Source of the DNA: Cladorhizidae sp. MBARI D1340-BT2
Lineage: Eukaryota > Porifera > Demospongiae > Poecilosclerida > Cladorhizidae
Assembly (NCBI GenBank): GCA_028752905.1
Contig: JAQNBH010000017.1
Location: 32,191,908 to 32,255,907 of the forward strand
DNA: 64,000 nt
Direction of reading: 5' to 3'
The notes under the pieces: generated by a model
The model's database searches: none
The model's input: only the letters and a program-made list of their open reading frames with translations
What the model was told of the DNA's origin: nothing
Shown: one piece after another, positions 11,501-22,277 of the stretch
How positions within the stretch are numbered: position 1 is the stretch's first letter
Layout of the letters: the number at the start of each line of letters is the position of its first letter
Made by a program: the position numbers and the translations under genes

Positions 11501-12845
11501 CACTTCCATGTCAGGGGTGTCCCTCCTTCTTCTTCAGGTGGAATGTATTTTGCCACAGGTTTGGACATACCATCAGCATAGCCGTTCTTTTTACCCAAAT
11601 GATACTTCACCTCCATGTCAAACGACTGGAGGAATAGATTCCAAGTGTCATTCCTCCACTTGAATTGCGCATGTCGTACAAGTGCTTGAAGGCAAAGTGC
11701 TCTGTCTCTACTACGAACCCTACCCCTTTAAGGTAGATCCTTAAAAAATTATGACTGCTACAATTACTAAACATTCCTTTTCTACCACAGCAGAGCGAGT
11801 CTCACATGATAGTAGTTTTCTGCTGTAATAGGCCACAGGGTGTTCTGCCAGCATAGCTAGTCTCACATGATAGTAGTTTTCTGTTGTAATAGGCCACAGG
11901 TATTCTGCCAGTGTAGCAAGTCTCACATGATAGTAGTTTTCTGTTGTAATAGGCCACAGGATGTTCTGCACCATCATCATCATCCTGGCTGAGCACAGCA
12001 CCAATTGCCACATAGGATGCATCCGTTTGTAACACAAACTTCTTTGATGTGTCCGGATTCCTCAGTACTGGATCCATAGCTTGCTTTTAAGAATGTCGAA
12101 TGAACCTTGGTGTTGTTTCCTCCATGGTACCAAGTTTGGCCCTGTCTTCCTTGTCAGTTCTATTAGTGGGAAATAGAGGTAGGAATGGTTCAGAACGAAC
12201 TTCCTATAGTAGCCTGCTAACCTAAGAATGACTTATGTCTTTCTACAAGGCCTAGGATACTGTTTTACTGGTGCAATTTTCCTTTCTAACTTGACCTTAT
12301 CCTACAACATGCACATCACTCCTTCTTGCCAGACTGGCATTTGCTCTAAGCCCTGCAACTCACAATCGTAACAATAGTGTTTGGGTGTGTTATATATGTT
12401 CGTCCCAAGTGATACTGAAGATAATATCCATGTATGCAAACTCAATGGATAGAAATCCCTCAATAAGTGTATTAGAAGGTGGAAGTGCAGCACCTTTCCA
12501 TCCAAATGGCATCATTGTGAATTCTTATTTTCTGAAAGTCATGATGAATGTGGTCTTCAGTCAGTCTTCAGGGATGACTGGCACCTGCCAATATCCCTTC
12601 AACAAATCCAGTGTTGCTATGTATCTGGCCTTCCCCAAACAATCTGTCAACTTATCGATGCGAGGTAGTGAATACTTGTGAGTGGATGTAACTTTGTTGA
12701 TCCTTCGATAATCCACACAAAGCCCATTAGTTTCATCCTTTTTTGGCACCAAAAGCACTGCTGCTGACCACTTGCAGTGGGGTAGGAAGGAAAAAAATAT
12801 TGGGGTGTCAGATCCTGATCTGAGATAGTTAGTTATATGCAACAT
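11500..12845 (-). pseudogene. pol: old Ty3/Gypsy pol fragment (RT and RNase H)
   Basis: Reading from 12845 downwards, the minus strand gives RT fingers (CKWSAAVLLVPKKD, then VDYRRINKVTSTHKYSLPRI and YIATLDLLKGYWQVPV), then broken frames. RNase H follows at 12077-11802 (LQTDASYVAIGAVLSQDDDD and HPVAYYNRKLLSCE) and an RNase H end piece at about 11720-11540 (TEHFAFKHLYDM). Stops and frameshifts are many, and the RT YxDD region is not intact. The copy is unrelated in detail to the young Gypsy at 603-4989 and has no visible LTRs. Integrase is missing. Confidence 0.8.
11806..11975 (-). repeat. three ~60-bp tandem units inside the RNase H remnant
   Basis: The unit starting TCTCACATGATAGTAGTTTT occurs at about 11809, 11870 and 11930. 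Each codes on the minus strand for a version of VAYYNRKLLSCE. The RNase H motif has thus been repeated by local duplication after the element died. Confidence 0.85.
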
Positions 12846-13101
12846 GTTTGAAGATTCTTTATAATTATAGTATTATAATAATTATTCAGAAATGTCCAAA
12901 ATAGTTTATACGTGTTTCATTAGTTTCAATAAATTCTTTCATGATTCTGTTCTGGAAGGACTCAACAGTGACTTACATTGGGAACAAAGTATATACAAGC
13001 TAATCAGCCTCACCAACTCAAATGATGTCCTAAATTGTAGGCGCAATATAATAGCGGATCCTAATTATAATTATACCACTTAACTACATGTTTTGTAAAT
13101 T
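12846..13101. other. non-coding gap upstream of the MACPF gene region
   Basis: AT-rich, with no motif recognised. Possibly part of the MACPF gene's upstream region. Confidence 0.4.
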
Positions 13102-13296
13102 ATGGCGGGCAACGTCGACATCTGCCCGCTGGAAGTACAGAGATTTGGTAAAGTGTCTGTGTACGCTCCACGATCTGGAATACGGACGCGTGTGCCTCCA
13201 GCGATAGTAATAGTGGGCGAGGAAGGGGTCATTCAAAGTATGCATGCTTTTGCCTCACACAACTCCACAATAGTGTGTTGTAGCTCCTATGGCTGA
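13102..13296 (+). CDS. hypothetical 64-residue frame, CpG-rich
   Basis: The frame starts ATGGCGGGCAACGTC and has clearly more CpG than the AT-rich surroundings. The product (MAGNVDICPLEVQRFGKVSV at its start) matches no family I recognise. It ends 2 codons past the ATG of the signal-peptide frame described next, so the CpG-rich stretch may simply be the promoter or 5' UTR of the MACPF gene rather than coding. Confidence 0.2.
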   Translation: MAGNVDICPLEVQRFGKVSVYAPRSGIRTRVPPAIVIVGEEGVIQSMHAFASHNSTIVCCSSYG

Positions 13297-13401
13297 CGTT
13301 ACTTTCTTGCAGTACATTGCCATTCTTATTGCATTGGGCTGCAGTCAAGCTGAAGTTTCAGACATCACAGCCTCCAGCTACCCGCTTGGGGACTGTAACG
13401 T

Positions 13402-13628
13402 TTAATTTGTTCCCCCCCAAAAGTTGTTTGCCCTGAAAATTTTGTTCCCACCCTAGCCCTAGCCCTAGCCCTTGTCCTAGCACTAGCCCTAGCCCTAGCC
13501 CTAGCCCTAGCCCTTGCCCTAGCCCTTTATTTTTCAAGAGGGAACTATTTTTTCAAGTAAAAAGTTCCAGGCGGAACATATTTTTTAAAGAAAAAGTTCC
13601 AGGGGGAACCAAATATGGGAGGAACAAA
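13402..13628. mobile_element. small inverted-terminal element (MITE-like) in the MACPF exon
   Basis: It is bounded by AATTTGTTCC (left, about 13405) and GGAACAAATT (right, about 13620), which are reverse complements. The interior has paired GTTCC/GGAAC words and the CCCTAG array. It interrupts the MACPF N-terminal coding sequence. Target duplication and superfamily are unclear. Confidence 0.55.
13451..13526. repeat. (CCCTAG)n hexamer array
   Basis: About 12 hexamers, mostly CCCTAG with a few CCCTTG or variant units. It resembles the animal telomere repeat (CCCTAA) with one base changed. It lies wholly inside the small insertion. Confidence 0.9.
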
Positions 13629-14437
13629 TTTGTCGTGACAGGACATTAGAAATTGCCCTGTCAAGTTGCCCCTGGATGATAGCCAACCTTTCTACCATAT
13701 GGAAGTCCTTACTGGGATTGGCTTTGACAACCTCAGGAACATTGATATGGGACAGGTGGTTGCTTTCAATTTTTTCGACTGCCAAGTTTCCAAGGATGGC
13801 AAGTATCTGTTGCCAGATGGTGTCATTTTCCACCCAGTGCACGAGAGCAAGGTTAATGTGTATGCAGAATAATTTAATCACTGGGACAACTACACCTCCA
13901 TGACCTCATCCTCGATCAACCTGGATGCTGGGTTTTTTTCCATTGTGAATGGCAAATTTTCGTCTGGGTACTCAATCACAAAGTCCCACATGCATGATGA
14001 CAAGGCTAAGTCGACTCACGTTCAGATCAGGAACAAGGTGTATGTTGTCAAAGTACAACCTGGGACCCAACTGCACTCTACCTTGAAGTCCCGTATCTAC
14101 AATATTGCAGCTAGCATTCTGAATAACAACATTGAGTATGCACAGTACCTCTCCGAGCTGTTGGTCAGGGACTATGGCACACATTATGTTTCATCCATGG
14201 ATGCTAGCGCTATACTGTCCCAGTCAGACTTCATCCGAGCAACTGACAATGACGATATGAACGGATATTCTTCATATGTTAAAGCATCTGCAAGTGCTAA
14301 TTTCTTTGGGAAAATATCCCTTGGGGCATTTTTTCAATATGACAGCTCTCATAACAACACCTTGGAATTTATCAAAAATCAGTTTGAGAGTGAGTTTCTG
14401 ACACTTTATTCAACTTTGTTATGAAAAAAAACTAAGC

Positions 14438-14630
14438 TTAATAATGGAACTTGTCTCTAGGAACATCATTTTTTGGGGCAGATTGCCACACACCCATGCT
14501 ATCACTGCAACCTTCCAAGGCATTTATCATCTTTTGCTGACCATTTTCTGTAGTCTCCGCTGCTGTTAGTCTCTCTTTGATGTAGATTTTCTTTATCTGA
14601 CACCTGTTAGCCTGCAGAAACTTCAGCAGC
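14438..14630 (-). CDS. possible terminal exon, unknown protein
   Basis: On the minus strand a splice-acceptor-like GTTTCTGCAG is followed by an open frame starting ANRCQIKKIYIKERLTAAET and ending at a stop near 14438. Composition is protein-like (charged, with amphipathic helix potential), but there is no recognisable domain and no neighbouring exon on this strand. It could be chance. Confidence 0.2.
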
Positions 14631-15589
14631 TGAACTCTCAATCACAGACACAACTATACTACAAACTTTACACACCCACTAACCCCGTTAGATACACACT
14701 GTCAGAGGCCACCTAAAATGAAGCAAACACAACTTTTTATTTCCTGCCTGATGGAGTTGAAACTCGAGAAAAAGAAATAACAATAAAAAGGCTTATAAAC
14801 CTTACAGTATTACTGTGTGACTTCATTGAGTGGCTTATTAGAGTATTGTAAGTAAATTAGTTACATGGTTGAAAACTGCTACTGTCCCCTCCTCCTATAT
14901 AGAATTATAGAATTATGAATTATCAAGAATTTTTTTATTTTATTAAAAACAAAAAATACATATTGGAACGAAATGTTTGCCAATGTAGACAACCAACATT
15001 TTAAATGACCCTTTACCAACTATCTGATGAACACTAATAATTATAATAATTATTGGTCCTCATTAATTAATAGATAAAAAGGTCCTGTACGTGTTTGGTT
15101 GTCTTCAATTCTTCTTAGATGAGTTGATCCAGTTAAAAAAAAAATTGGTCTGATTTCTTCATAGTAAAGCAGTTCTGAGTATAATACCAATCATATTTAT
15201 GCTTATTACTGTAGTAGACACACAAGCCTATGCATTTATATATACACCTGGTTATGTTGTACTGTTGACTATTGTCACAAGATTAAACTTCTAAGAAAAC
15301 CAACCGATCACTTCATGGTGGAAAACATGCAGCTGCCAATGACTCTGCTCAGCTAGACAGCATGTAGATATTGCATTGTGCAAGGAGGTCTTATGGCATT
15401 GACGACCCTTTACTGATCTTAGGTGATTAGTGCTGAAACAAGAAGCAGGTTAGTTTCTGCAATGCATTGGACAGTTTCGATTAGTCTGATAGTTCTCAGT
15501 TTGGGCAGAAGTATGATAGTGCAAAATAAGAATGGATTCATTGTTGCAATGCAGTACAGTGGGACCATGACGATAAACTAGTAGGTGTT
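14631..15589. other. AT-rich non-coding stretch
   Basis: If the MACPF and C2 exons belong to one gene this would be intron. No motif was recognised. Confidence 0.4.
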
Positions 15590-16565
15590 TAAAAAAACAC
15601 TTGTGCTTACCACTTTTTAGCCATACATTTTGAAAACTTCATGGGTATGGACATGTTATATAGATAGGTCTCTCAGTATGCTCTAGCTCAAAAGATAGGT
15701 TTCTCTGTGTGCTCTCTTTTGACACTAAAACTGTTGCATAAGTATAACCATGTCAAAGTTACATGCCGTCTAAGTTGCACACCTCAAAACCTGCATGCCT
15801 GAATTCTCTGCAGTTCTGGCTCCTGTAAGTGTTGACATTTGAAGTGGCCTGAGGAAACCCTCCTCTATACAATGAGTGTTTTATTAGGCACTAAAATGTG
15901 AGTACTTGGTCAAGAAGATCAGCATTCCAATTATAGTAGTAATAAAAACACTCATAATATAGTTTTCTTGATAAAGTCTTAAAACTGGGGTTACGATATA
16001 GCTATAGCTCAAAAGATAGCTTTCTCTGTGTGCTCTCTTTTGACACTAAAATTGTCACATAGGCATAACCATGTCAAAGTTACATGCAGTCTAAGTTGGG
16101 TACCTTAATATCTCCATGCCTGAATTTTCTGCAGTTCTTGCTCCTGATTATTAAGTACTGAGAGTTGAAATTACTACCAGTTGCTACAGAGAGGAAACCG
16201 TATTCTCTATAGAATGAATGTTTTCATTAGGCACTAAAACGTGATTACATGGTCAAGCGGATAAGTTGGAGATTCTCCAAATGTACTCATGTTAGAGCAT
16301 CGAATGCAAGCACCCATATAGAGTAAAGCTTCCTCTAGCCACTGGTCAACTGTCTAGCACTTTCCAATCAGGAGGCAGAACTAAAGAGAGTTCTGGCATG
16401 CAGGTTTTGAAGTCCCCAAACTTGACTGCATGTAACTTAGGCATGGTTATATCTACACAATAAGTTTTAGTGCCAAAAGAGAACACCCAGAGAGAGAGTT
16501 ATGTCTTGAGCATATCAAGTTCATAGCGGGAAGTGTGCAGAATCTATGGTGCCTCCCCCTTAGCT
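15590..16565. mobile_element. old foldback element, relative of the 44.9-kb one
   Basis: Two direct copies of an arm (about 15600-15960 and 15990-16270) share CTCTGTGTGCTCTCTTTTGA and nearby words. An inverted copy follows (about 16275-16560, containing TTTTAGTGCCAAAAGAGAAC). The same sequence forms the arms of the foldback at 44928-45700 (there CTCTGTGTGCTCTCTTTTGA at about 45045). Divergence is high, so this copy is old. Confidence 0.75.
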
Positions 16566-17256
16566 TAAATAGTCTGCTAGATAACTACAGGTCTATATAA
16601 CTAGTTCAATAAAGCTTTATAGAACTACATGACATTACAAGCTTCAACATTAAATTTATAACTAATTAGAGGAACTTCTCAATTGCCTCTACAGGGACTT
16701 ACCTCTACATCATATTTGTAGTTCTTGCGTGGATAACTAATGATTACAAACACTGAGTTACAATGAGTGAGTAGTTAGCAATTTTAACTTTGATATTTGA
16801 TTAACTTGAACACAGTTCCCTTGCCAGGGATAATAGGTTTCAGCTTCCTTGTCTAAAGAGTTAACCTTTTCACTGGTGGATTTATATTAACACAGAGTTA
16901 TGCATTGCAATCTCAGCAATTGGTCCCTAGCAACGATACCATGTGTCAGAATTTTTATTGATCGACATTGTGTTTCATGTTTGTTGTAACTTGCTATATG
17001 TTTTGGTATGTGTTTAGCCAGTGAAAATAACAATAACAAATGAGCTGAGCTTACAACAATGCAAGGTCACTGAAACTGATGAAAATCAGTCAATTGCACT
17101 TTAGGCATCAAAGTTTAAAATGCACAACTTTTAAATTTTCTGCAGACTGTATACCATGACCAAAGAAGCTAAACCTTTACATGCAGTTAATGCTCTACTT
17201 ACTATCTGCACAGCTATCTGCACCTACACTCAATATCAATTTCTTCTTAATTGCTA
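16566..17256. other. non-coding stretch
   Basis: AT-rich, with no element or exon recognised. Confidence 0.4.
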
Positions 17257-17450
17257 GATATATTTTCTCTGACCAAATTATCAGATCGAGACAGCACTAG
17301 TGGAACACTGCAAGGTAGGTCAAGTGCACTACTATTCTCAGCGATAGCAGAGCTTCAGTGTCAACATTGCTCTGGCCAAGGTAAGAGGAGATTTCTTCAA
17401 ATCAAAGTCATTGTCCAGAACTCGAGAAAGCAAATCTCCAAGGTTAGCTG
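17257..17450 (+). CDS. candidate small exons upstream of a C2 exon
   Basis: An acceptor TTGCTAG at about 17251 precedes an open piece (IFSLTKLSDRDSTSGTLQ) with donor AAGGTAGG near 17312. A second acceptor-like site near 17350 and donor CAAGGTAAG near 17380 bound a Cys-containing piece (LQCQHCSGQ). Then RRFLQIKVIVQNSRKQISK (about 17386-17442) resembles the first beta strands of a C2 domain. Exon boundaries are inferred only from splice consensus. Confidence 0.3.
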
Positions 17451-17859
17451 ACCGAACATCTTCACCACTTTGAAATAGCTATTCGAATTCTAAATGGTTC
17501 AAATCCTAGTTAATGAATGTATATGGCCTCCATATTCGGCATGCATGCATTGAAGAATGTAGCTTTATATCTTAGAAAGCACGATTATCTTTTATAGCTT
17601 TTGGCATATATATCTTCTCACATTAACAATATGATCTATAATCCAATAAATGTCTAATGAAAACTGGTGATGATATATATTTGTGCTTTATAAGATGCAG
17701 GGGGAAACACAGAGTGAGTTAACAATTTCAATAATGTTTCAAATCAAGAAGAAGAAAGTAAGAGGCAGTCTCTATATCATAGTCAAAAAAGCACAATGCT
17801 GACCTACTAAAACAGGCACAGGAATATTTGTCACGTGTCATCTCCTTCCATGGTTTAGG

Positions 17860-17989
17860 AAGAAGAAAACTCAAGTAATCAAGAACACTGACAACCCAGT
17901 CTGGGATGAGATGCACGTTTTTGAGAAGCACGAACCTGAGGGGGTGCTGGAAGTGATAGTGTGGAACTTCAACAAGCAGACCAACAGTG
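17860..17989 (+). CDS. C2-domain exon
   Basis: Acceptor GGTTTAG precedes KKKTQVIKNTDNPVWDEMHV and VLEVIVWNFNKQTN, and donor GTGAGT follows. The NPVWDE motif and the following hydrophobic strand are a clear C2-domain signature (calcium- and membrane-binding fold). Perforins of vertebrates join MACPF to C2, so this exon could belong with the MACPF remnant 3.5 kb upstream on the same strand, or to an unrelated C2 gene. The exon enters at phase 2 and leaves at phase 1. Confidence 0.6.
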
Positions 17990-18037
17990 AGTTTAGAGGT
18001 GGATCTTCACCTTTCTTCACCTTTCTCCAAAGTCCGT

Positions 18038-18260
18038 GGACAATGCTATGATGAAGCCGGTACAATGAGTGGAGTTAGATCTGGGGTGACCAAGTTGATA
18101 ATGGATAAAAAGACACGGGCACGGACAATGCTATGATGCATGATACTATGAAAACGATGCTATGACACGGACACGGACAATGCTATGATGAAGCCGGTAC
18201 AATGAGTGGAGTTAGATCTGGGGTGGCCAAGTTGATAATGGATAAAAAGACACGGGCACT
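18038..18260 (+). repeat. local duplication within hAT relic F
   Basis: The ~85-bp segment starting GGACAATGCTATGATGAAGC occurs at about 18038-18122 and again at 18174-18259, with a shortened, scrambled piece between. Both copies code for the hAT core motif around YDEAGTMSGVRSGV. Confidence 0.85.
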
Positions 18261-21200
18261 CAGGGGTGGATCCAGGAATTTTAGATTGGGGGGGTTGATG
18301 AACTACTCACGGCCATACCCACGGGGGTTTCCATGGTGCCCGGAAATCCTTTCTTTCCTGAATCATGATCAGATCATTAATCATTTTGCAAGAAAGCACC
18401 GTCCTGCATTTCTCTTGGCAATTATATAACAAGACATATCATCAAGACATATCATCACCAACATTATTATAACAAGAAATGTAAAATTGACGTCCTTTAA
18501 AAAGAATTGTGAGTAATAGTGCAAGTGCTCAGGAACCCCCTTACTTATTCAGGGATATGGTCCTGGCTGCCTGCCTACTAACAACCTAAGGAAGATGCTG
18601 GGGTGGATCCAGAAAGGTAGAGGGGGGGGGGCAGGGGTGGAGAACTAGCCCATGCACACTGTACTGTATGAATAAGAATATTTATCAGCTTAAAATAAAG
18701 ATAAACAGGAAACTATTTTCAGTCAATAAAATTAATAGTGAAGCTTGAAAGAGCCTTCTCGGGTGACACTGCACAAAAGCATGGCAGATATCATCAACTG
18801 ACACTCTCACTCCATAGTTCATGGCTATTACAGCAAGATCAGAAAAGTGTTGTTCAGTCAAAGTCGACCTTGTATATGTCTTTATCCTCCTGAGTAAACT
18901 AAATGATCGTTCTGCTTCAGCACTGGTGATAGGCAGAGTGCAAGCAATGACTAGTAAGCAATGAATGTTTGGGAAAGTATCAGAGTCACAAGAGCTAAGA
19001 GCTAGGAGAAGATTGTTGGGGATGGTAGCCTCATCTTTGTCTCGCTTATGCTCCCACAATGATTGCCATCTTCTTAGTTCACTTTTGAGAGACAAGGAAC
19101 ATGGAAGATCTTGTTCCCAGTACAGAAGGTCATCTATATGTTGTGATAGTTGAACACTCGGATTGCAGTTGAGCACTGAAGGCAAAAGGCACAAAAGCAT
19201 ATGACTTTTTCCCTCACCTTGAAATCTTTCCTCCAACTGGTTAATGAATGAATCCAGCACTGGTATAGCAATGACTCTCTTGTAATGCTCTTTTGCTGAT
19301 TGACTTGGAGTGTTGCTTCGATTCCGTTGAATGCTTGTCTTTCTTGGAACACTCTCACTCACACCACAGCCAGTTCAAGTTCCTCACAATACCACAAGCT
19401 AAAAACGGTGTCAATAGTTTTTCTGAGGGTTTTCAAGCATTCAATCGCTTCAGTAACTTTGTTATAGGCATCATATATATCTTGATCCTGCTTCTGAAGT
19501 TTTGAAGCAAGTATTTTTACTTCATCAAGAACATTCTTGGTGATTATAAAAACAGCAAGAGTTTGAAAAGAAGAGAGAGCAGCTTTCAGACCTTGTGCTT
19601 TCACTCTTGTCTCAGTATCCCAATTCCAGCTCCCATCTGATGAGCCGTAATCAGTAGGACACAAAATGGTATCTAAGAAAGTGATAAAAGCCTCATACAT
19701 TTCAAGAAACACTTCAAAGCATATGTCTCTCCACCCATCTTGTCTTACACATTCCTGGAAGCTTTCTTGCTTTTGAAGAAGGCAAGAATTCATTGACTGT
19801 AAGTTCAAAAAGGTTTTGTCTCTTAGGGCTGTGAGCTAAAAAGAGGTGTGCTTCATTTATAACTAAAATCAAGTTTCGTACTTCCTGAACAAGACATGCT
19901 CTGGCAATTGAAAGATTAAGGCAGTGTGCTGACCTCCTTGACTTTAGATTGAACTCCTGCAATGCCGGTTGACATCACAGATGCTCCATCATAAGCTTGC
20001 CCTCTAATTCTACAGGGATCTAAAGAAACTGAAGGACTAGAAACTGTTTCAAGAATCTTTCTTGAAATGGATGAAGCATTGGCTCGGTCCAAGTAGACAA
20101 AGCTAATCAGGCACTCCTTGATATGAGGATCAGTGGGGGAGGACAGATCAACATACCTGAAGCACACAGAAAGAATCTCTTGATTAGAATGAGGATCTGT
20201 GGCATCATCAGCAATGATGGTGAAAGGCAATTTTTTTTCTCGGAGCTGTTCAGTTATATGCTCTCTAGATGCATATATGTGAATAACCTCATTTTGAATG
20301 GTCTTGTTGGTATACTTCGCGTTCCTTTTAGCTGAGAAAAGGTGTTTGTGTCTGTCTTAGCCAAAAGCTGAAGTGTGGCTACAAAATTGCCCCTGTTGAG
20401 ATCTTAATCTAAGAAATCCACTCTGTAGTCAGAGTGGCTTCTGAATGGTAGTGCTTGCTTTGCCAAAAACTCTACAGCCAAAACTATCTGCTGGAAAACA
20501 TGCCTGTTCTCTTCAGCTTGTTGGTTGCTCTGTTTCAATAGCCTTGTATCTATCCTTTCATCTGGTTGGTTAAAATTTCTGAGAAAAAGGTCTACCCTCT
20601 CAGCTGCATGGCAATGCATTTGAGTCTGATCATGGCAGACAAGTACACCATCCTTGCCAAGTGCTTTTGAGTATGGTTTCTGGTATGGGGACAAAACTAA
20701 CAAACCAGAATGATTGCCAACTCCAGAAACACTGCCTCTACCCGGCTGCTCTGGAAAAACTATACAATATCTGCAGAGACCACCTGCAAGAACAGTGCTG
20801 TATGAAAGCCAAGGAAATTGTACTAACCATCCAAGCTGGAAGGATACACTCCAGGTTTTTCCTACTTTGGTAACCTGATGTGAATGAAGATGATCAGAAG
20901 AAGAAGGTTTGGAATGATGAGAAAGATATTGCTTCCTACGATCATCTGGGATATTATTTGCTAATGACCTAAGCTTATCCCAGTTACCTTGAGCGGCCTC
21001 AACTATTGTCCCTAAGTACACCTGTCCACTAGTTGATGGAACTACACTGAGTGATGTAGTCATCGTATCAATTGTTGCTGAGCATAATTGAGAAACAGTA
21101 GTTGGCATTGACAAGGAAGAACTCGATGTAGTGGTTGTGACTGTCATTGATGGTGATTGAACAAATAAATCTATATCAGTTGATGCACTAGAGGTGCCAT

Positions 21201-21606
21201 CATCAGCAGTCGTTGACACAGGGATATGGGACCCAGACTCGATTCTACATTAATTAGAAGGCTATTATAAATTGAGCATTCAACTCTTAACCCTTATTGT
21301 TCATATGCTAGCTGTATATTGTATCTTACCTTTAAAAAAAAGTTGTCAGCTGGGTGCAATCCCTGGGTGATGGCCTCTTTCTACTTCCAGACATGGCAAT
21401 ATTGATGGCAGATGCAAAATGAACTATATAGCTATAATAATAGCTATTATCATGCACAGCCACATTCCAGGAGTGTGGGTTTACTAGAATTTCATTCATA
21501 TTTAACATTTTGTAGTTTAATCAAAGCGTCTATATCTAATAAAGTGTCTATATCTAACATGGGGGGGTTGCAACCCCAGAAACCCCCCCCCCTGGATCCA
21601 CCCCTG
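18261..21606 (-). mobile_element. hAT-B transposon (3.3 kb) with 5-bp target duplication
   Basis: Terminal inverted repeats CAGGGGTGGATCCAGG (18261-18276) and CCTGGATCCACCCCTG (21591-21606) are perfect over 16 bp. GCACT flanks both ends (18256-18260 and 21607-21611). The host reading frame (relic F) is continuous without one GCACT copy, confirming the duplication. A second terminus-like string, CTGGGGTGGATCCAG, lies inside at about 18599, suggesting the 3' end is composite. Confidence 0.9.
18690..21394 (-). pseudogene. hAT-B transposase (TTF/ZMYM-type), broken
   Basis: Exon 1 (21394-21330) starts MSGSRKRPSPRDCTQ and ends at donor AAG/GTAAG. An 85-bp intron ends at TAG before 21244. The main exon encodes a Ser/Thr-rich region, a TTF-like zinc finger (KTWSVSFQLGWLVQFPWLSY and GLCRYCIVF), a helical block, then IIADDATDPHSNQE and IRGQAYDGASVMS (core acidic residues) and SAHCLNLSIARACL. 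Last is SAEAERSFSLLRRIKTYTRS (dimerisation). A stop near 20404 and frameshifts near 19960, 19800 and 19360 break it. An 8-T run in exon 1 also puts a stop just before the donor. Confidence 0.85.
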
Positions 21607-22010
21607 GCACTCTATACTCATTGTTATGGCCACTCTATAAACCTTGCAGTGAATGATGCCATAAAAGTATCTAAAATTTCCTTGGATGTAACCCATGAAG
21701 TCACTAAACATATAAAATTCTCCCCACGTAGGGAAGAGAAGTTATGAGAATTAAAAAGACACCATGACTTAATCCATGATTCTCACACAGCAGTAATGAG
21801 ATTACTCTGTCCCACCAGATGGACTGTGCGAGCTGATGCTCTAGCCAGTGATAAAAGTAACTATGAAGTTCTTTAGCAAACATGCGAAGAGGTGTTGATG
21901 TTAAGGATACAGAGACCAAAGCACGAATTAATGGGGTATATGCTCAGATGAATTTTTATTTGCTACTTTTCTTGTGGAAAAGGTCTTACGTCATTCTGAC
22001 ATTTTAAGTT

Positions 22011-22277
22011 CACCTCTGCTAAGGTAGTAAACCTCTGCTAAGGTAGTAAACCTCTGCTAAGGTAGTAAACCTCTGCTAAGGTAGTGAACCTCTGCTAAGG
22101 TACACCTCTGCTAAGGTAGTTAGCCTCTGCTAAGGTAGTAAACTTCTGCTAAGGTAGTAACTTCTGCTAAGATAGTAAACTTCCGCTAAGGTAGTAAGCC
22201 TCTGCTAAGGTAGTAAGCCTCTGCTAAGGAAGTAAACCTCTGCTAAGGTAGTAAACTTCTGCTAAGGTAGTAAGCCT
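22011..22277. repeat. 19-bp minisatellite
   Basis: About 14 units of CCTCTGCTAAGGTAGTAAA with small variations (some units lose a few bases; C-to-T in TTCTGC). It sits just beyond the end of hAT relic F. Confidence 0.95.

Larger units (their letters stand above)
13289..14390 (+). pseudogene. perforin-2/MPEG1-like MACPF gene, disrupted
   Basis: The ATG at 13289 opens a signal peptide (MADVTFLQYIAILIALGCSQ) and a short mature N-terminus, then hits an inserted element (about 13402-13628). The reading resumes before 13666 with GIGFDNLRNIDMGQVVAFNF, a block characteristic of MPEG1/perforin-2 proteins. An in-frame TAA lies at 13870-13872. The same frame continues into SSSINLDAGFFSIVNGKFSS and the MACPF signature LLVRDYGTHYVSSMDASA (about 14160-14205), then ASASANFFGKISLGAFF. 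A GTGAGT splice donor at about 14391 (phase 1) probably ends the exon. MPEG1 proteins are membrane-anchored pore formers acting on engulfed microbes. Here the insertion and the stop suggest a dead gene or allele; an assembly error at the stop is possible. No continuation of the MACPF C-terminus was found. Confidence 0.8.
18010..22000 (+). pseudogene. hAT relic F, interrupted by hAT-B
   Basis: The left part (18170-18260) encodes YDEAGTMSGVRSGVAKLI and then KKTRAL. The right part (21607-22000) continues with YTHCYGHSINLAVNDAIK, then HIKFSPRREEKL and, after a frameshift and stops, LCPTRWTVRADALASDKSNY. These are consecutive pieces of a TTF/ZMYM-type hAT transposase core, including the YDGA and HCYGH motifs. 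They join exactly once one GCACT copy and hAT-B are left out. It is a dead copy with several stops. Confidence 0.85.

Noticed and set aside
22011..22277. CRISPR-like array of regularly spaced repeats
   Set aside because: The units are directly adjacent without unique spacers and the context is animal DNA; it is a minisatellite.
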